Of a stretch of 64,000 bases of DNA, positions 23,253 through 34,429 are shown one piece after another. The translations under genes were made by a program, and so were the position numbers. How positions within the stretch are numbered: the stretch's first letter is position 1; each line of letters starts with the position of its first letter. The DNA comes from Nannobrachium achirus (lineage: Eukaryota > Chordata > Actinopteri > Myctophiformes > Myctophidae): assembly GCA_963921795.1 (NCBI GenBank), contig OY997653.1, positions 24,856,658 through 24,920,657 on the forward strand, read 5' to 3'. The notes under the pieces were generated by a model. It made no database searches. It was not told the origin of the DNA and worked only from the letters and a program-made list of their open reading frames with translations.

Positions 23253-23716
23253 CAGGGTTCCCCATGTAGTTTTCCCCAAGGGCCGAATTATGTCTAGGGT
23301 ACCAAGCCGAGGGCCACAGCATTGCGTGGGGCGACAGTGGCGTTCCCGGCTTCCCACTACTCCAGCGACAGTTCAGATATCGTCGTTGTCGGGTGAAAAT
23401 CTTGTATGTCCAAAACCGTTCGTTTTGCATTTATCTTTTTAAAAATGATTTAAACTAGTGAAAACAGCCGATCTACAAGCACGGTGCGAGGCGTTGTGTG
23501 CTTGTAGATCTGCTGTTTTCACTACTTTTGTGCGACGGCCTCTTATGATGAAGCAGGGCTTTACTTTGCGAAAGAATGTACACATTTTGAGATACGAGGT
23601 TTCCACCCGACAACGACGATATACTAGTGTTGTTGCTGCTCTTATACCACCATTATTACTGGGTTGGGTGGGGGCCAGACAGTAGCCCCCCACGGGCCAC
23701 CTATTGGGGAACCCTG
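23253..23716 (-). mobile_element. 464-bp hAT element, GGTTCCCCA family, perfect 8-bp duplication
   Basis: Ends are CAGGGTTCCCCATGTAG and ATTGGGGAACCCTG. The duplication CTGTAGTA is perfect (23245-23252 and 23717-23724). The shared palindrome is at 23456-23524. Interior sequence around the palindrome (CACAAAAGTAGTG, TGATGAAGCAGGGCT, ATGATTTAAA) is the same as in the 17582 element although the termini are unrelated. Confidence 0.95.
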
Positions 23717-23746
23717 CTGTAGTAGCATAGTTGTTCAGCCTGATGC

Positions 23747-24420
23747 TAGTGGTGGAAAGTAACTAAGAGTATTTACTCTTTTTTTTACAACAAGGGTTAA
23801 TATTTTAGATTGTAATTAGAGAAAAGAAAAGATGAGTGTTAAAATGTTTTCATTTACTCCATTTTATCGTTTTAGCGATTTTAATGACTTGATTTCAGTG
23901 GTTGGGGGCATGCGTGCAAGTGGCTAAATATGTCTTTTTAGACACAATAACCATTTGAGATCTGATTCCGATTCTACAAAATGCCTTCTAAATCACTAGT
24001 TCTCGCACTTTGAAGATTTCTTTAAAGTTTTCAAAAATAGCAGATGCACAAACAAGCTCGTATATCAGCTATCTTTGAATATACAACGCGAAAATCATAA
24101 ATTACAGGGATGCTTTCCTTGTTGTAATGGGTCAAGTACAATTTTAACTTACTTGTCCATATTTTATTAATACAATAACCAATGAAGCCCTATTTTATAC
24201 TTCGGATATTCAAAACAGCTGACCTAGAAGATCACAACAATGCTTTTGATTTTTTTATCTACAAATGTTTAAAATTTGAGTACCTTTACTTTGGTACTTG
24301 AGTATATTTTGATGTGAATAATTACTTGCAACAAAGTACGTTTTATTTTGGCGTATTGCTACCTTTACTTTAGTAAAAAGAAATAAGAAGAAAAAGATCC
24401 GAGTGCTTCCTCCACCACCA
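23747..24420 (+). mobile_element. 674-bp hAT-like element, GTGGTGGA ends, 8-bp duplication
   Basis: Ends are TAGTGGTGGAAAGTAAC and GCTTCCTCCACCACCA, flanked by a perfect CCTGATGC (23739-23746 and 24421-24428). The body has the AGTAAAAGTA/ACTTTACT pattern of a very common fish repeat. It contains a degenerate shared palindrome (24029-24080) and a second weak one near 24208. A 24090-24220 segment recurs inverted inside 26352-26880. Confidence 0.85.
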
Positions 24421-24513
24421 CCTGATGCATTATTTTCTTACTTGGCACAGAGATGAACTATCAGGAAAACTTGAGTTATGGACATTTATTTCACGGTGTT
24501 CATTCTTTATTTA

Positions 24514-25108
24514 AACCCATTCAGAACGGGTACACAGTATTGTGTATTATTATTTTATGCTTTAACTATTGAAAAATAGCAGATATACAAGCTCACAGCG
24601 CGGCACCTAGTGCCGCGCTGTGAGCTTGTAGATCTGCTATTTTTTTTAAATCGTGAAAATTACAATTTTGACCCGATTCTATAAGTGTCTTTTGAATCCT
24701 TCTATGGTTTTTTGAAAAACCTATGTTTCTATGTCAGCAATCTGGCTTAGCCATCGTCAAAGAAAAGGTCCTTTTCACTTAAATGGAACTCAGTCTGTTC
24801 TTGAGAGACTACTATGTCAGTGGTTCTCAAACCTTTTCATGTGAAGGACCCCCAAAATGATATTTATTTGGCCACGGACCCCCATCTCAAAATATTTAGT
24901 TCCAGGGACCCCCCAGAAGCAAAATTTGAGTTACAAACGTTCGCTTTGAAAATACATATATTCAAAGATTTGCACACATTTTCACGACTTTTTCAAAAAT
25001 AGCAGATCTACAAGCTCGCAGCGCGGCACTCGGTGCCGGGCTGTGAGCTTGTATATCTGCTATTTTTCACTGGTTAAAGCATTCAATAATTCTAGGCCTA
25101 AATGGGTT
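24514..25108 (+). mobile_element. Best full-length AACCCATT element (595 bp) with two shared palindromes
   Basis: Terminal inverted repeats are AACCCATTCAGAACGGG and TAGGCCTAAATGGGTT. The order is left end, palindrome 1 (24572-24645), GACCCGATTCTATAAG, a hAT-like stretch starting CAGTGGTTCTCAAACC, palindrome 2 (24995-25067), right end. No transposase is present. Target-site duplication is unclear, so the superfamily is not assigned. This copy is the reference for 2019, 3719, 8149, 37301 and 63191. Confidence 0.85.
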
Positions 25109-25410
25109 CTTTCCGTATTATTTTTATTAATTTTTTTGGCAAAGCAGACCCCAAAAAATAATCTGTTCCTCCTCCTCCTCCTCAGGCAATCAAGATGTCA
25201 ACATGTTGTATGAATGAGCTCCTCAGAGCAACAGAGGTTCAGCTGAGATGAGATTGGATTGATTTTCTGTCCAATGAATCAGGAGATTGTCGCCTGACCA
25301 CCGTGAGAGAGGCAGAGTAAAGTTTTTTTTTTAAATGGTGACAAGAAGATGCTTCTTTCTGCAAGAAGTGGGGAAAAAGAAAATCAATTTTTAGCGAGCT
25401 CTTTCTTAGG

Positions 25411-25537
<127 letters not shown>

Positions 25538-26110
25538 GCCTTGGCAGAAGTGTCTTCTCCCCAGCTGGCTCATTAATTTCAATGTAAATAGCAAGGGTTT
25601 TAAGAAGATTCTTTCCGTTTTGGAACCAGAGCTTCAAAATCTCTTGCAAATCCGTCAACAAGGCCTGGCGTGCACTGGAAAAATATGTGCCTGAAACAGA
25701 AAAACGCTGTTTCATCATAGAGGGAAAACTATAGGATCTACCTCATAATAAACATGGAGCAGATCTACTCTGTGTCGCGTTGGAGATGTTTTTTTGTGCT
25801 TGTAGATCTGCTATTTGGTGTTGGGAAAAAGCGGCCTAAGTGCAGTTGTAACTCGGGTCTGTTTTACTATGAATTTAAGAAGTGGTTAAGCCCTTAAATA
25901 CCTCATCACACGATGAATGGTGAATCTTTGGAAACTTTTCCCCTCTAATGACATGGCCAAAATGACGGTGAAAAGGGATCAATGGCTCCTGATCAGAAAG
26001 GCCAGAGAACGCATACTGTCAGAACACTGTACTGTAGTTTTTGAACTCCACTGTAAAGATCAATGGTTCTCAGAGTGTGGTCTGGGGACCCCCCCAGAGG
26101 TCCTTTACAT

Positions 26111-27037
26111 CAGGGGTCTTCAACAGGGGGTACGGAACCCCTAGGGGGTCCTCCTTTTCTCCTTTTCTATATTAACCACTTGAACCCTAACGTCCATATT
26201 CTGAGAACTTTAGCCAAAAATAGCAGAGCTACAAGCTTGTAGAGCTTGTAGGCGTTGTGAGCTTGTAGATCGGCTATTTTCGGCAAAGAGGTTTGGTGTA
26301 GATGGGAAAAAAGAGCACACTAAGTACAGAGTGAAAGCTCAAGTTTATTAAAGGTGATACACCATGAAATATCACTTTTCCTATTTTAAAACCTTTTTTT
26401 GGGGTCCCACTAGCACCTTCTATCCTCACAAAGTCCCATTTCAGACCCGTTGTGTCTTTCTCTGGTTTTGGGAAGGTGGAGGTTAAAAGCATCCCACGGG
26501 TTCTCAAAACAGGCTGTCCAGATTTGCTGCCGTCGATGACGTCGATGATTTTTTTATTTATTTATAAAAAAAAAAAAAAAACATTTTTTTCAAAAAAGCA
26601 GCTGAAAATGCTCTGAGAGCCATTTTTGAAGCATTTTTGAAGCTAAATAGGGCTTCATTGGTTATTGTATTAATAAAATATGGACATTAGTAAGTTAAAA
26701 TTGTACTTGACCCATTACAACAAGGAAAGCATCCGCGTAATTTATGATTTCTGCGTTGTATATTCAAAAATGAGAGGCTCTCTATTCAGGAGTGGTAATT
26801 TAGCCTCAAACCTTTTGAAAAACGTTTTTGGGACATAAACAATATGACATAAATACTTTTTAAATGATGGTGTATCACCTTTAAGTATTGACTGTTCAAG
26901 TGGTTACATATCTGACATGAATCCAAAATACACTGATGATTGTGCTGTCAAACGATGAAACTATATGTAATCTGGGGGTCCCTGCTTAATCTCTCTCAGC
27001 TAAGGGGTCCTTGCCCTGAAAACATTGAAGACCCCTG
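26111..27037 (-). mobile_element. GTCTTCAAC-family hAT inserted in another hAT, perfect 8-bp duplication
   Basis: Ends are CAGGGGTCTTCAACAGGGG and AACATTGAAGACCCCTG. The duplication CTTTACAT is perfect (26103-26110 and 27038-27045). The shared palindrome is at 26211-26285, with a short repeated AGCTTGTAG in its centre. It is itself split by a TTAA element at 26352-26880; without it the element would be about 395 bp, as in the sister copies. Confidence 0.95.
26352..26880. mobile_element. 529-bp TTAA-flanked (piggyBac-type) element
   Basis: Perfect inverted ends AGGTGATACACCAT are bounded by TTAA at 26348-26351 and 26881-26884. The sister hAT copy at 9007 carries the uninterrupted target (one TTAA), so the four-base duplication is directly demonstrated. 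TTAA targeting is the hallmark of piggyBac transposases. No transposase is encoded. Confidence 0.92.
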
Positions 27038-27736
27038 CTTTACATGGTTACAGGGGGTCCAAAGGGGGGAAAAGGTGGATCGCTGCGGAACCAAATAGAC
27101 CCTTACAAATCTATAACCATTTGTACACTCTCAGAGTTTTGGGGTGTTATACGCTCTCAGAGTTATGGGGGTCCGTAATCTGGGGGGGGGGGGCTTGTTA
27201 AAAAGTTTGAGAACCACTAGTAATGAGGATTTATTTTCTGTGCTGGGGTCACATAAAGTTCAGAAATGAAAAATAGAAACTTGCACAGAAAACAACACTA
27301 GAATGAGCCAATGCTCTCCTTTTTCTCCCAGTTCCCGCTGGAGGACTTTTACACTGGTTGACGAGTATTCATGCTGTCAGGCTGGCTACCCAACATTTGC
27401 CAGCATACACTATACCGTACTGCGCTGTACAGTAGAAACATTTATTATTGGCAGTCATAATTTCTTTCGTGCCTTATCAACAGCCACCAGCGTCAGGTTG
27501 GCTCATCCGTCCCTACCAGCCTGCGTCATCCTCTGTGCCAGTTTGGGCGCGGCCCAAGTGTGCACCCCGCTGTTATTTGCATCTCCACAATGCAGGTACT
27601 GTGCACTCTTTCACTTTGATCCAGGAGCACTGAGATCAGAGGGGAACGATCCCATGCCTGTCTACAAAGAGGGCTGCACACGGCCAGCCAGCAGTTGTGA
27701 AAGTAACCAAGTACATTTACTCAGCAAGTACTGTAC

Positions 27737-28000
27737 TTAAAGGGGAAGACCACCCATTTTCAATATTGAACTATGTCATTAATATAACTTAGAGGAGTGG
27801 TGTGGAAATAGAAAAAAGTTCCCCCCCCCTTCTGTGTTGCCTAGAACTGGAGGATTGATTTTAGAGTTTGTATTGTAAAGTACAACGGTGTGATGTCATC
27901 AAGTTGTACTTTACAATACAAACCCCAAAATCAATCCTCCAGTTCTAGGCAACACAGAAGGGGGGGAACTTTTTTTCTATTTCCACACAACTCCTCTAAG
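27737..28000. repeat. TTAA-type foldback with arms of about 100 bp
   Basis: TTAAAGGGGAAGACCACCC begins the element, which lies inside a GTGGTGGA-family sequence at a natural TTAA. Arms of about 100 bp (about 27787-27886 and 27903-28000) pair almost perfectly, including GGAAATAGAAAAAAGTTCCC. The expected right terminus is missing. Confidence 0.75.
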
Positions 28001-28430
28001 CGTCCACTCCACTTTACTTGTGTAATTTGTCAATATTTTTTACTTTTACACCACTACATCTCAGAGGCTAATATTGTACTTTTTGTCTCCACTACAATTA
28101 TTTGACCCTAGTCACATTTAGATTTTGCAGATGTAGACTGTAATTACGAAACATACATTAACCACTTTTAACGTACCAACAATTCTATACTTCAGCTTTT
28201 CATAAAAATAGCTGGTCTATAAGCTCACAACACCTTGTCCACCTACTATTTTTCAAAACGTTTGACAAATTCTGAAATATTTCAGTACTTATGCTATTTG
28301 TATATTGATGTCAATACTTTACTCAAGTAAAAATGTTGAATACAGGGCTTATAACCTATAACATAGTATTTCTGATAATGCTACCTCTACTTAAGTAAAA
28401 ATACCTTAGTACTTCATCGACCGCTGGCAA
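28001..28430. repeat. GTGGTGGA-family remainder with a degenerate palindrome
   Basis: CTCCACTACAATTATTTGAC, TTTACTCAAGTAAAAATG and TACTTAAGTAAAAATACC are family blocks. A weak shared palindrome is at 28197-28258 (AAAAATAGCTGGTCTATAAG ... CTATTTTT). Confidence 0.6.
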
Positions 28431-29555
28431 CAATCCTATTCCTGTCCTCACAGAAGGCTAGCTGCACACTGGCAGCCATTGATGCTGCCATTTGAACAAT
28501 CACAATACCTCCATGTGGCCTTCGGTGGCTCTTGGTGAGTGACTGTGTTGTTAGTCTGCCGTTATGCCTTCATGTCACAAAGGGAGGGTGACGTGCATGG
28601 AAATGAGATTTCACACAGCTGTACTCTTTGAGTGCTTCATTGATGCCCTGGAATGCCAGGGCCTGTATTATAAGGCGGTCTCGCTCATAACACATCTGCT
28701 CTACCTTGCAGCCTTCTGTGTAAATTGGAGAGACACATTTTGTCTGCAGTTTGCGGTTTGTACGACGCTCAGCTTTTTGATGGGTTTTTGCTGATTTAAA
28801 TTCATTAAAATCCCAAGTCACCGTGCTAAGTAGGCCATGTAAAACTACCTGTTGGAAACCAATTTAAATCCTAATAGCATTGCTGCCGGGGTGGAAAACC
28901 CACCAAAACCATTATTTTTCAGGAAATGGAAGAAAGAACCAATGAACCAAGGTTACAATGGATCCAATTATTTTGATATTTAGTCACAGTCTTGTTTTCA
29001 TTGTCTCAAAAATATGATCAATTGATGTAGCAGAGGTTTTGGTTTTTCTACTTGGCTTGGCGATCAACAGGGTATAATTATACCCTGTTGATCGCCAAGC
29101 CAGGTTAACCCTCTTCCATATAATCCAAAAAGTCTGATGGGCGGTTTTGAAGGAGGCCAGCGAATATTCAACTTGTTTAATTCAAATCACTATCAACAAA
29201 AAGTGCCACACTTCCTGCATTCTTATTTGATCTATTGTGATATAATTCATACCCATCAATGTGGAAATCACTTGAACTTGAATTTGTCTTTTCAGATAGA
29301 TCATTGATCAGTGTAAAGCTTTTATAAAGGCTTCTGCAGTTGAAACGAAAATGTGTTACTTAGTTTGACATTGTCCCTAACTTGTTCCTCAGTATAATAA
29401 TCACAAGTAGCATTGATGGAATTATAATAAACATGACTTTCTGGATCAACATTTGATTCAAAATTGTGCAATGTATCATCATCCATTAAGAATAAGTGTT
29501 CTTCAAAATATCTCTGTCATTTTTCATTTTAAAGATCTGTCTCTTTTATTTCCAT
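28431..29555. other. Unique-looking sequence; perfect 50-bp palindrome
   Basis: No gene is supported. A perfect palindrome lies at 29053-29102 (centre GGGTATAATTATACCC). Positions 28560-28800 look non-repetitive and could be a conserved non-coding element, which only alignment to other fish could show. Confidence 0.4.
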
Positions 29556-29559
29556 CCAC

Positions 29560-29795
29560 AAGTGATACCGTTCAGTTCATACCTTTGCAGTGCAATGCAG
29601 TTCTTTCAGTCCCAGGCGTACTCCCTGAGCAGGCCATTCGCCAGTCCGCTGTCAAGCGGTGGCTCAAGCCTACTATTCCGGCTTCAAAACCGCCTAGAGA
29701 CTTTACTTTTCCCCAGCGGGAATTGAACCTAGGACCTTCTACGTGGCTGTGAGGTGACAGCGCTACCGACTGCGCCACGCGTGCCCCCTGATTCT
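29560..29795 (-). repeat. tRNA-derived SINE, minus strand
   Basis: In reverse complement the head reads GGCACGCGTGGCGCAGTCGG (A-box region) and GGTTCAATTCCCGC (B box), then a tRNA-unrelated body. The CTGTCACCTCACAGC arm is typical of a widespread fish SINE head. It is not a functional tRNA because the acceptor stem does not pair. Confidence 0.8.
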
Positions 29796-30015
29796 TGTAA
29801 CATTCTTATCTCTGTCTTTCTCTTGCTGTCAACAGTGATCCTCTACTCCCACAGTAGCGTTGTGTTGATCCTCTACTGACTCCCACAGTAGCATTGGGTT
29901 GGCCCCGAGCGCGCCTCTCGCCTCCTCTCCTGTCTCTCTCATTCACCGTCTCTCCTTTCAGCTTTCGCAACTCACTGCCTCAGTGAAAAAGATAACATAC
30001 AAACCATGCATACCT

Positions 30016-30027
30016 ACGTGTGTGTGT

Positions 30028-30070
<43 letters not shown>

Positions 30071-30082
30071 CGCGTGTGCGTG
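30016..30082. repeat. (GT)n/(GC)n microsatellite
   Basis: A GT run changes to GCGCGCGCGCG, an alternating purine-pyrimidine tract able to form Z-DNA. Confidence 0.9.
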
Positions 30083-30209
30083 TATAAAGTATGGCCAGGG
30101 GTGGGGCCCGACAAGCCTTGTGCTTCTCTTCTCCTTAAACCCTTTCGGAGACTTGGACAATGGACAAAAAAGGGAGGGGGAAAAGAAAATGCTGATCTAT
30201 TGAATGCAC

Positions 30210-30262
30210 TTTTATTGTTTATGCAATATGTCCGAAATATAACTGAACTGAACTGAACTATG
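30210..30262 (+). repeat. LINE-type tail with short tandem repeats
   Basis: AACTGAACTGAACTGAAC at about 30240 resembles the short tandem 3' tails of L2/CR1-like LINEs. No coding part is attached. Confidence 0.45.
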
Positions 30263-31519
30263 GCATGTTTTACGAAAACAAAACAAAAAAAGTTTGATTA
30301 TGGAGATTTGTGCCCAACGGCAACGATATATAGAAGTCATTGGCCTTTAAAGAATTACCTTGTTCTCACTCAGCGGAGCAGAACCTAAAGCCAGGGATTT
30401 CTAAGTACTTGAGAAATGGTGGGAGAGATTAGAGACGATGGCTACTTGTTCCAGTCATTACACGTGGCCATGAACATCTGGGTCAGGTAAATAAAGTGCA
30501 GTCGCGTTCTTCTCTCCCACTTTTTATGTGGCATTTAAACCTTTTTTTGGATAAAATACAAATGTTGTAATATTACAACACTGGCTCTTAGAGGGTTAAA
30601 GACTCATATTGGTCAATTTAGACCCCCCTAAAGGAACCCACAGAGTCCCTGGAATCCACTTTGAGATCCACTGATCTAACCCATTTAGACATGAGGCCGG
30701 TTCAAAATATGCCTTCTTCCCGATCTAAGTTTTCTGGAAAAACTTCATATATTTATTTAAAAATGATGATACCTTTTTTGTTCAAATTGATTTTTTCAAA
30801 ATTGGAAAGTATTGGAATAACTATTGTTCAGGAACTAGTGTTGAAACGTTTTGAACAATACCCAGCCCTAGTAGTATAAATGATGGGCAAAAAAAATACA
30901 TTAAAAAGTATTTGAAATACAAATTAAAAATACTATGTGAAATACTATGACCAAGTACTTTTTTCTTTTCTTTTTCTTTTTCTTCAAAATACTTTTTGTA
31001 TATTTTCGCCCATCTCTTGAATGTGGCAATATGAGTTTTAGTAAGTTTCTGTGTCCCTAAGCCGGTGTCCTGGCCATCTGCAGAACTTGGCCAGTACAAT
31101 GATTGCTATTCAGTGAGCATGCCTTGGTGTTGTAATGTTATGCTGAGGAGGCTGAGAGGCTATGCATTCTAAATGGTATCTCTGAAACCACTCAGTGACA
31201 GTCTGGAGTAAGGACGGAGACAAAAAGTAAAAGAAAAAAAAAAAAAGAAAAAACACATCTCCCCTTTTTTCCTGAAAAGAAATGTATGAGGTTAGGGGTG
31301 CAACAATTTTGAGGTATTTGTACTTCACTTGAGTATTTCCAGTTTTTAGTACTTTTACTTCTACTCCACTACATATCGGATCCAAATATAGTACTTTTAC
31401 TCCACTACATTAATTTGAAACCCTTAGTTACTAGTTACTTTGCAGATATAAATGATAATATTATAAAACATAACGTAACCACTTTAGGCCTATTTTATAC
31501 CTTGGCTGTTTGAAAATAC

Positions 31520-31945
31520 AGCCATGGTATCCCCCAGAATCACTTTTATGTCCATGAATTCCCTGATGTCATCGATATACTGTACATCACTGGCCAGATG
31601 GTCAAGACATGGCCCATATCTGTGTGGCTGGTTCAGATAGGGATCTCCATGTATGGGCATAAAAGGGATTGTATGTTGTGATGTCATGGGGAACCACTCT
31701 AACAGAATCCCTTTTATGCCCATATATGGAGATCCCTGATGTCATTAATATTAAGCCCATATCTAACAGGACTTCATATGGGAATGCCCATATATGGAGG
31801 AAGACAGCCCATATCTGTGTGGCTGCCTGGTTCAGACAGGGTACCATCAGTACATGGATCTCCATATATGGGTACCAGGGGTCTCCATATATGGGTAACT
31901 GGTCCGATATACATCACTGGCCAGATGGCCAAGAATTGTCGTGAC
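31520..31945. repeat. Mixed direct and inverted CCCATATATGGAGATCC repeats
   Basis: Short blocks (CATATATGGAGATCCCTGAT, GCCCATATCTGTGTGGCTG, TGGTTCAGA) occur several times in both orientations, with an inverted pair at 31652-31723 (ATGGGCATAAAAGGGATT). A single unit recurs near 33505-33525. A locally rearranged, foldback-prone repeat of unknown family. Confidence 0.6.
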
Positions 31946-32005
31946 CTCGCATGTCTCCCTGAGACGTCTTACTACTATTTTACATAGTTTGTAGATCGGC
32001 GATAA

Positions 32006-32147
<142 letters not shown>

Positions 32148-32149
32148 AG

Positions 32150-33900
32150 TATACTGTATATGTAGAAAATCACTGAGCTTCTTAATTGGAAAAGTAATCT
32201 ATGGAATAATCACTAAGACAATAATCAATAGTTGCAACGGCTTACAGACGGGAGGGAGGGACCGCATTGGTGAGATTTGATCCGTAGCCGAACTAAGAAC
32301 ACTGCAGGTATGAGCATTGACTGTATGTATTTCTGGTTTAATCACAGTGTAAGGAAAAGCATTGGCATATTTTCAAGCAACCGGTTGGCGTTTCCGGCCA
32401 CAGACACACAGAATGTAACCGTGGCTGTGGCTGCAAAGCAGCAGATTCCTCCGTGTTATGCACTGACAATTAAAAAATCTGCTGTTTTGCAATGAATGGA
32501 ATGGAAGTGTTTCATAGATAGGCCAGGGTGGTTCATTGCCAGTGCCAGTCTGCTCTCATCCCAGGACTGCCATGCCAATTTAGATGTCTTCAAAACCCTT
32601 TGTGTAGCACAATGATCTGCAAGAAAAAGTTAAGGAAAGACATTAACATAAAGAATAGCCACCAGTGTGACTGACTGTTCTGATAGGAAGTAATTTCTGG
32701 GTCTGTGTTGTAACACAGAAGTTGGACACTGGCCACATTAAAGTTCTGAAAAGAAAAGGACATTAGGGGCAGAGGGACCTACTTTCTACACTACAGTGTA
32801 CCCTCATCTTCACGCCTGAGTCGTATCACCTTGATCTGCTGGCAAAGGTCTTAATCAGTGAACCACTGAAAGCTGCATCATCTCCCCTTTGCTTTCCCAG
32901 AGCAGAGCTGTGCTGCTGGAAAGGAAAGGTACTCTCAATGCATGGGACCTCCCATTCCTGCTCTCACTCTGTTAAACAGCTTCACAGTCCGCTTCCCTTT
33001 AGTAGTGCTGTCCTGTGCGCAGCGGTGCATGTTGCAAAGGGGTACATTTGCTGAACGTATTCTCCTCTAGCACCCCCATTAGGCCAGAATTACCATAATT
33101 GCACACAAGATATCTCACTAGTAAAGTACCATGCATAGTAGTACATAAGGACCGCAGGAATACACACGAAACGGAAGGGGAGAGTGATTTAATCTGGTTG
33201 CTCCGTAGGTCCGTATGTAATTGTCTCTGTCCGTAACCTTACGGACAACACTCAACCCGACGGATTAAAACCGATAAAGACGTACGTACGCTTGAACTAC
33301 CCGTGGCGAACTTTTGTCAACCGTGGCAGTAGTGAGGAGGACAATTACTTATGACAGCGGTTCTGAAACAATGTGTCCCAACAAGAAACATAATTTAGCA
33401 AGAAACGGGGAAAAAAGGAACGTCATTGCAATCACTGAAGAGGACCGGGTGGTTATTATGTACCTCGGTCCCTCGCGGAGTTGCATTTACCGCAATATGA
33501 AATGCCCATATATGGAGATCTCTGCTGAGTATCTGACATGACTGTGATGTCACCTGTGATATCACCTATGATGTCACAGTGATGTGTCAGGGGAACCAGA
33601 GTGTCAGGCGAACCTAAATCTGGCCCTGCTTGGGAGTTAGCACTAACTCGCTTAGTTTCTGCATTAGCAGCCTTAGTTATTTTGTTGTTTTCAAATATAA
33701 CATGGGGATAACAGTGTCATCCCCAATCAGAGCTTATTTTCTGCATAAATCAAAACCACCATGGGAGAAGAATCGTTTGAATTCTGCAAAGAGAACCCAA
33801 CGTTCCACATCAGAATGTTCCCAATATTGTAATCACTCCTAGCTGTCTGTCAGTGTGCGGTTGGTCCTCAGCATGCAAGGCACCAACCTGCACATCGGGA
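32150..33900. other. No gene or delimited element seen
   Basis: Mixed-composition intronic sequence. Short frames here have no domain signature. One CCCATATATGGAGATC unit at about 33505 links to 31520-31945. Confidence 0.4.
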
Positions 33901-33910
33901 GCAATTAGGG

Positions 33911-34421
33911 CAGGGTACCCCAATAGGCGGCCCGCAAGCCATTTGCGGCCCGTGGGGGGCTACTGTCTGGCCCCCACCAACCCCAGTAATAATGGTGGTA
34001 TAAGAGCAGCAACAACACTAGTATATCGTCGTTGTCAGGTGGAAATCTCGTACTCCAAATGTGTACGTTCTTTCGCTAATCATACGAGGCCGTCGCACAA
34101 AAGTAGTGAAAACAGCAGATCTACAAGCACACAACGCCTCGCGGTGCGAGGCGTTCTTCTTCTTTCGTGTATCATCGGCCTTGATGATTGGTTGACAACA
34201 TTTTATTTCACAAGATTTCTTGTTACTAAATCATTTTTAAAATGATAAATGCAAAACGAACGTTTTTTGGACATACAAGATTTTCACCCGACAACAACGA
34301 TATCTGAACTGTCGCTGGAGTAGCGGGAACGCCACCGTCGCCCCCCCTGCAATGTTGTGGCCCTCGGCTTGGTACCCTAGACATAATTCGGCCCATGGGG
34401 AAAACTAATTGGGGAACCCTG
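33911..34421 (+). mobile_element. 511-bp hAT, GGTTCCCCA family, with its palindrome's right arm replaced
   Basis: Ends are CAGGGTACCCCAATAGG and AATTGGGGAACCCTG. The duplication AATTAGGG is perfect (33903-33910 and 34422-34429). The left palindrome arm is intact (TAGTGAAAACAGC to GCGAGGCGTT, ending about 34155). The right arm is replaced by about 70 bp (34156-34225: CTTGATGATTGGTTGACAAC then ATTTTATTTCACAAG), which also occurs at 56140-56203. Confidence 0.95.
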
Positions 34422-34429
34422 AATTAGGG

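Larger units (their letters stand above)
26061..27219. mobile_element. Outer hAT of a three-level nest
   Basis: Ends are CAATGGTTCTCAGAGTGTGG and AAAAAGTTTGAGAACCACTA, with degenerate flanks GTAAAGAT/GTAATGAG (6 of 8). The body is interrupted at 26110 by the complete element 26111-27037. Original content is only about 230 bp. Confidence 0.7.

Noticed and set aside
24572..24645. microRNA precursor
   Set aside because: The stem is almost perfectly paired and occurs in many transposon copies; no sign of a single conserved miRNA locus. Small-RNA data would be needed to reopen this.
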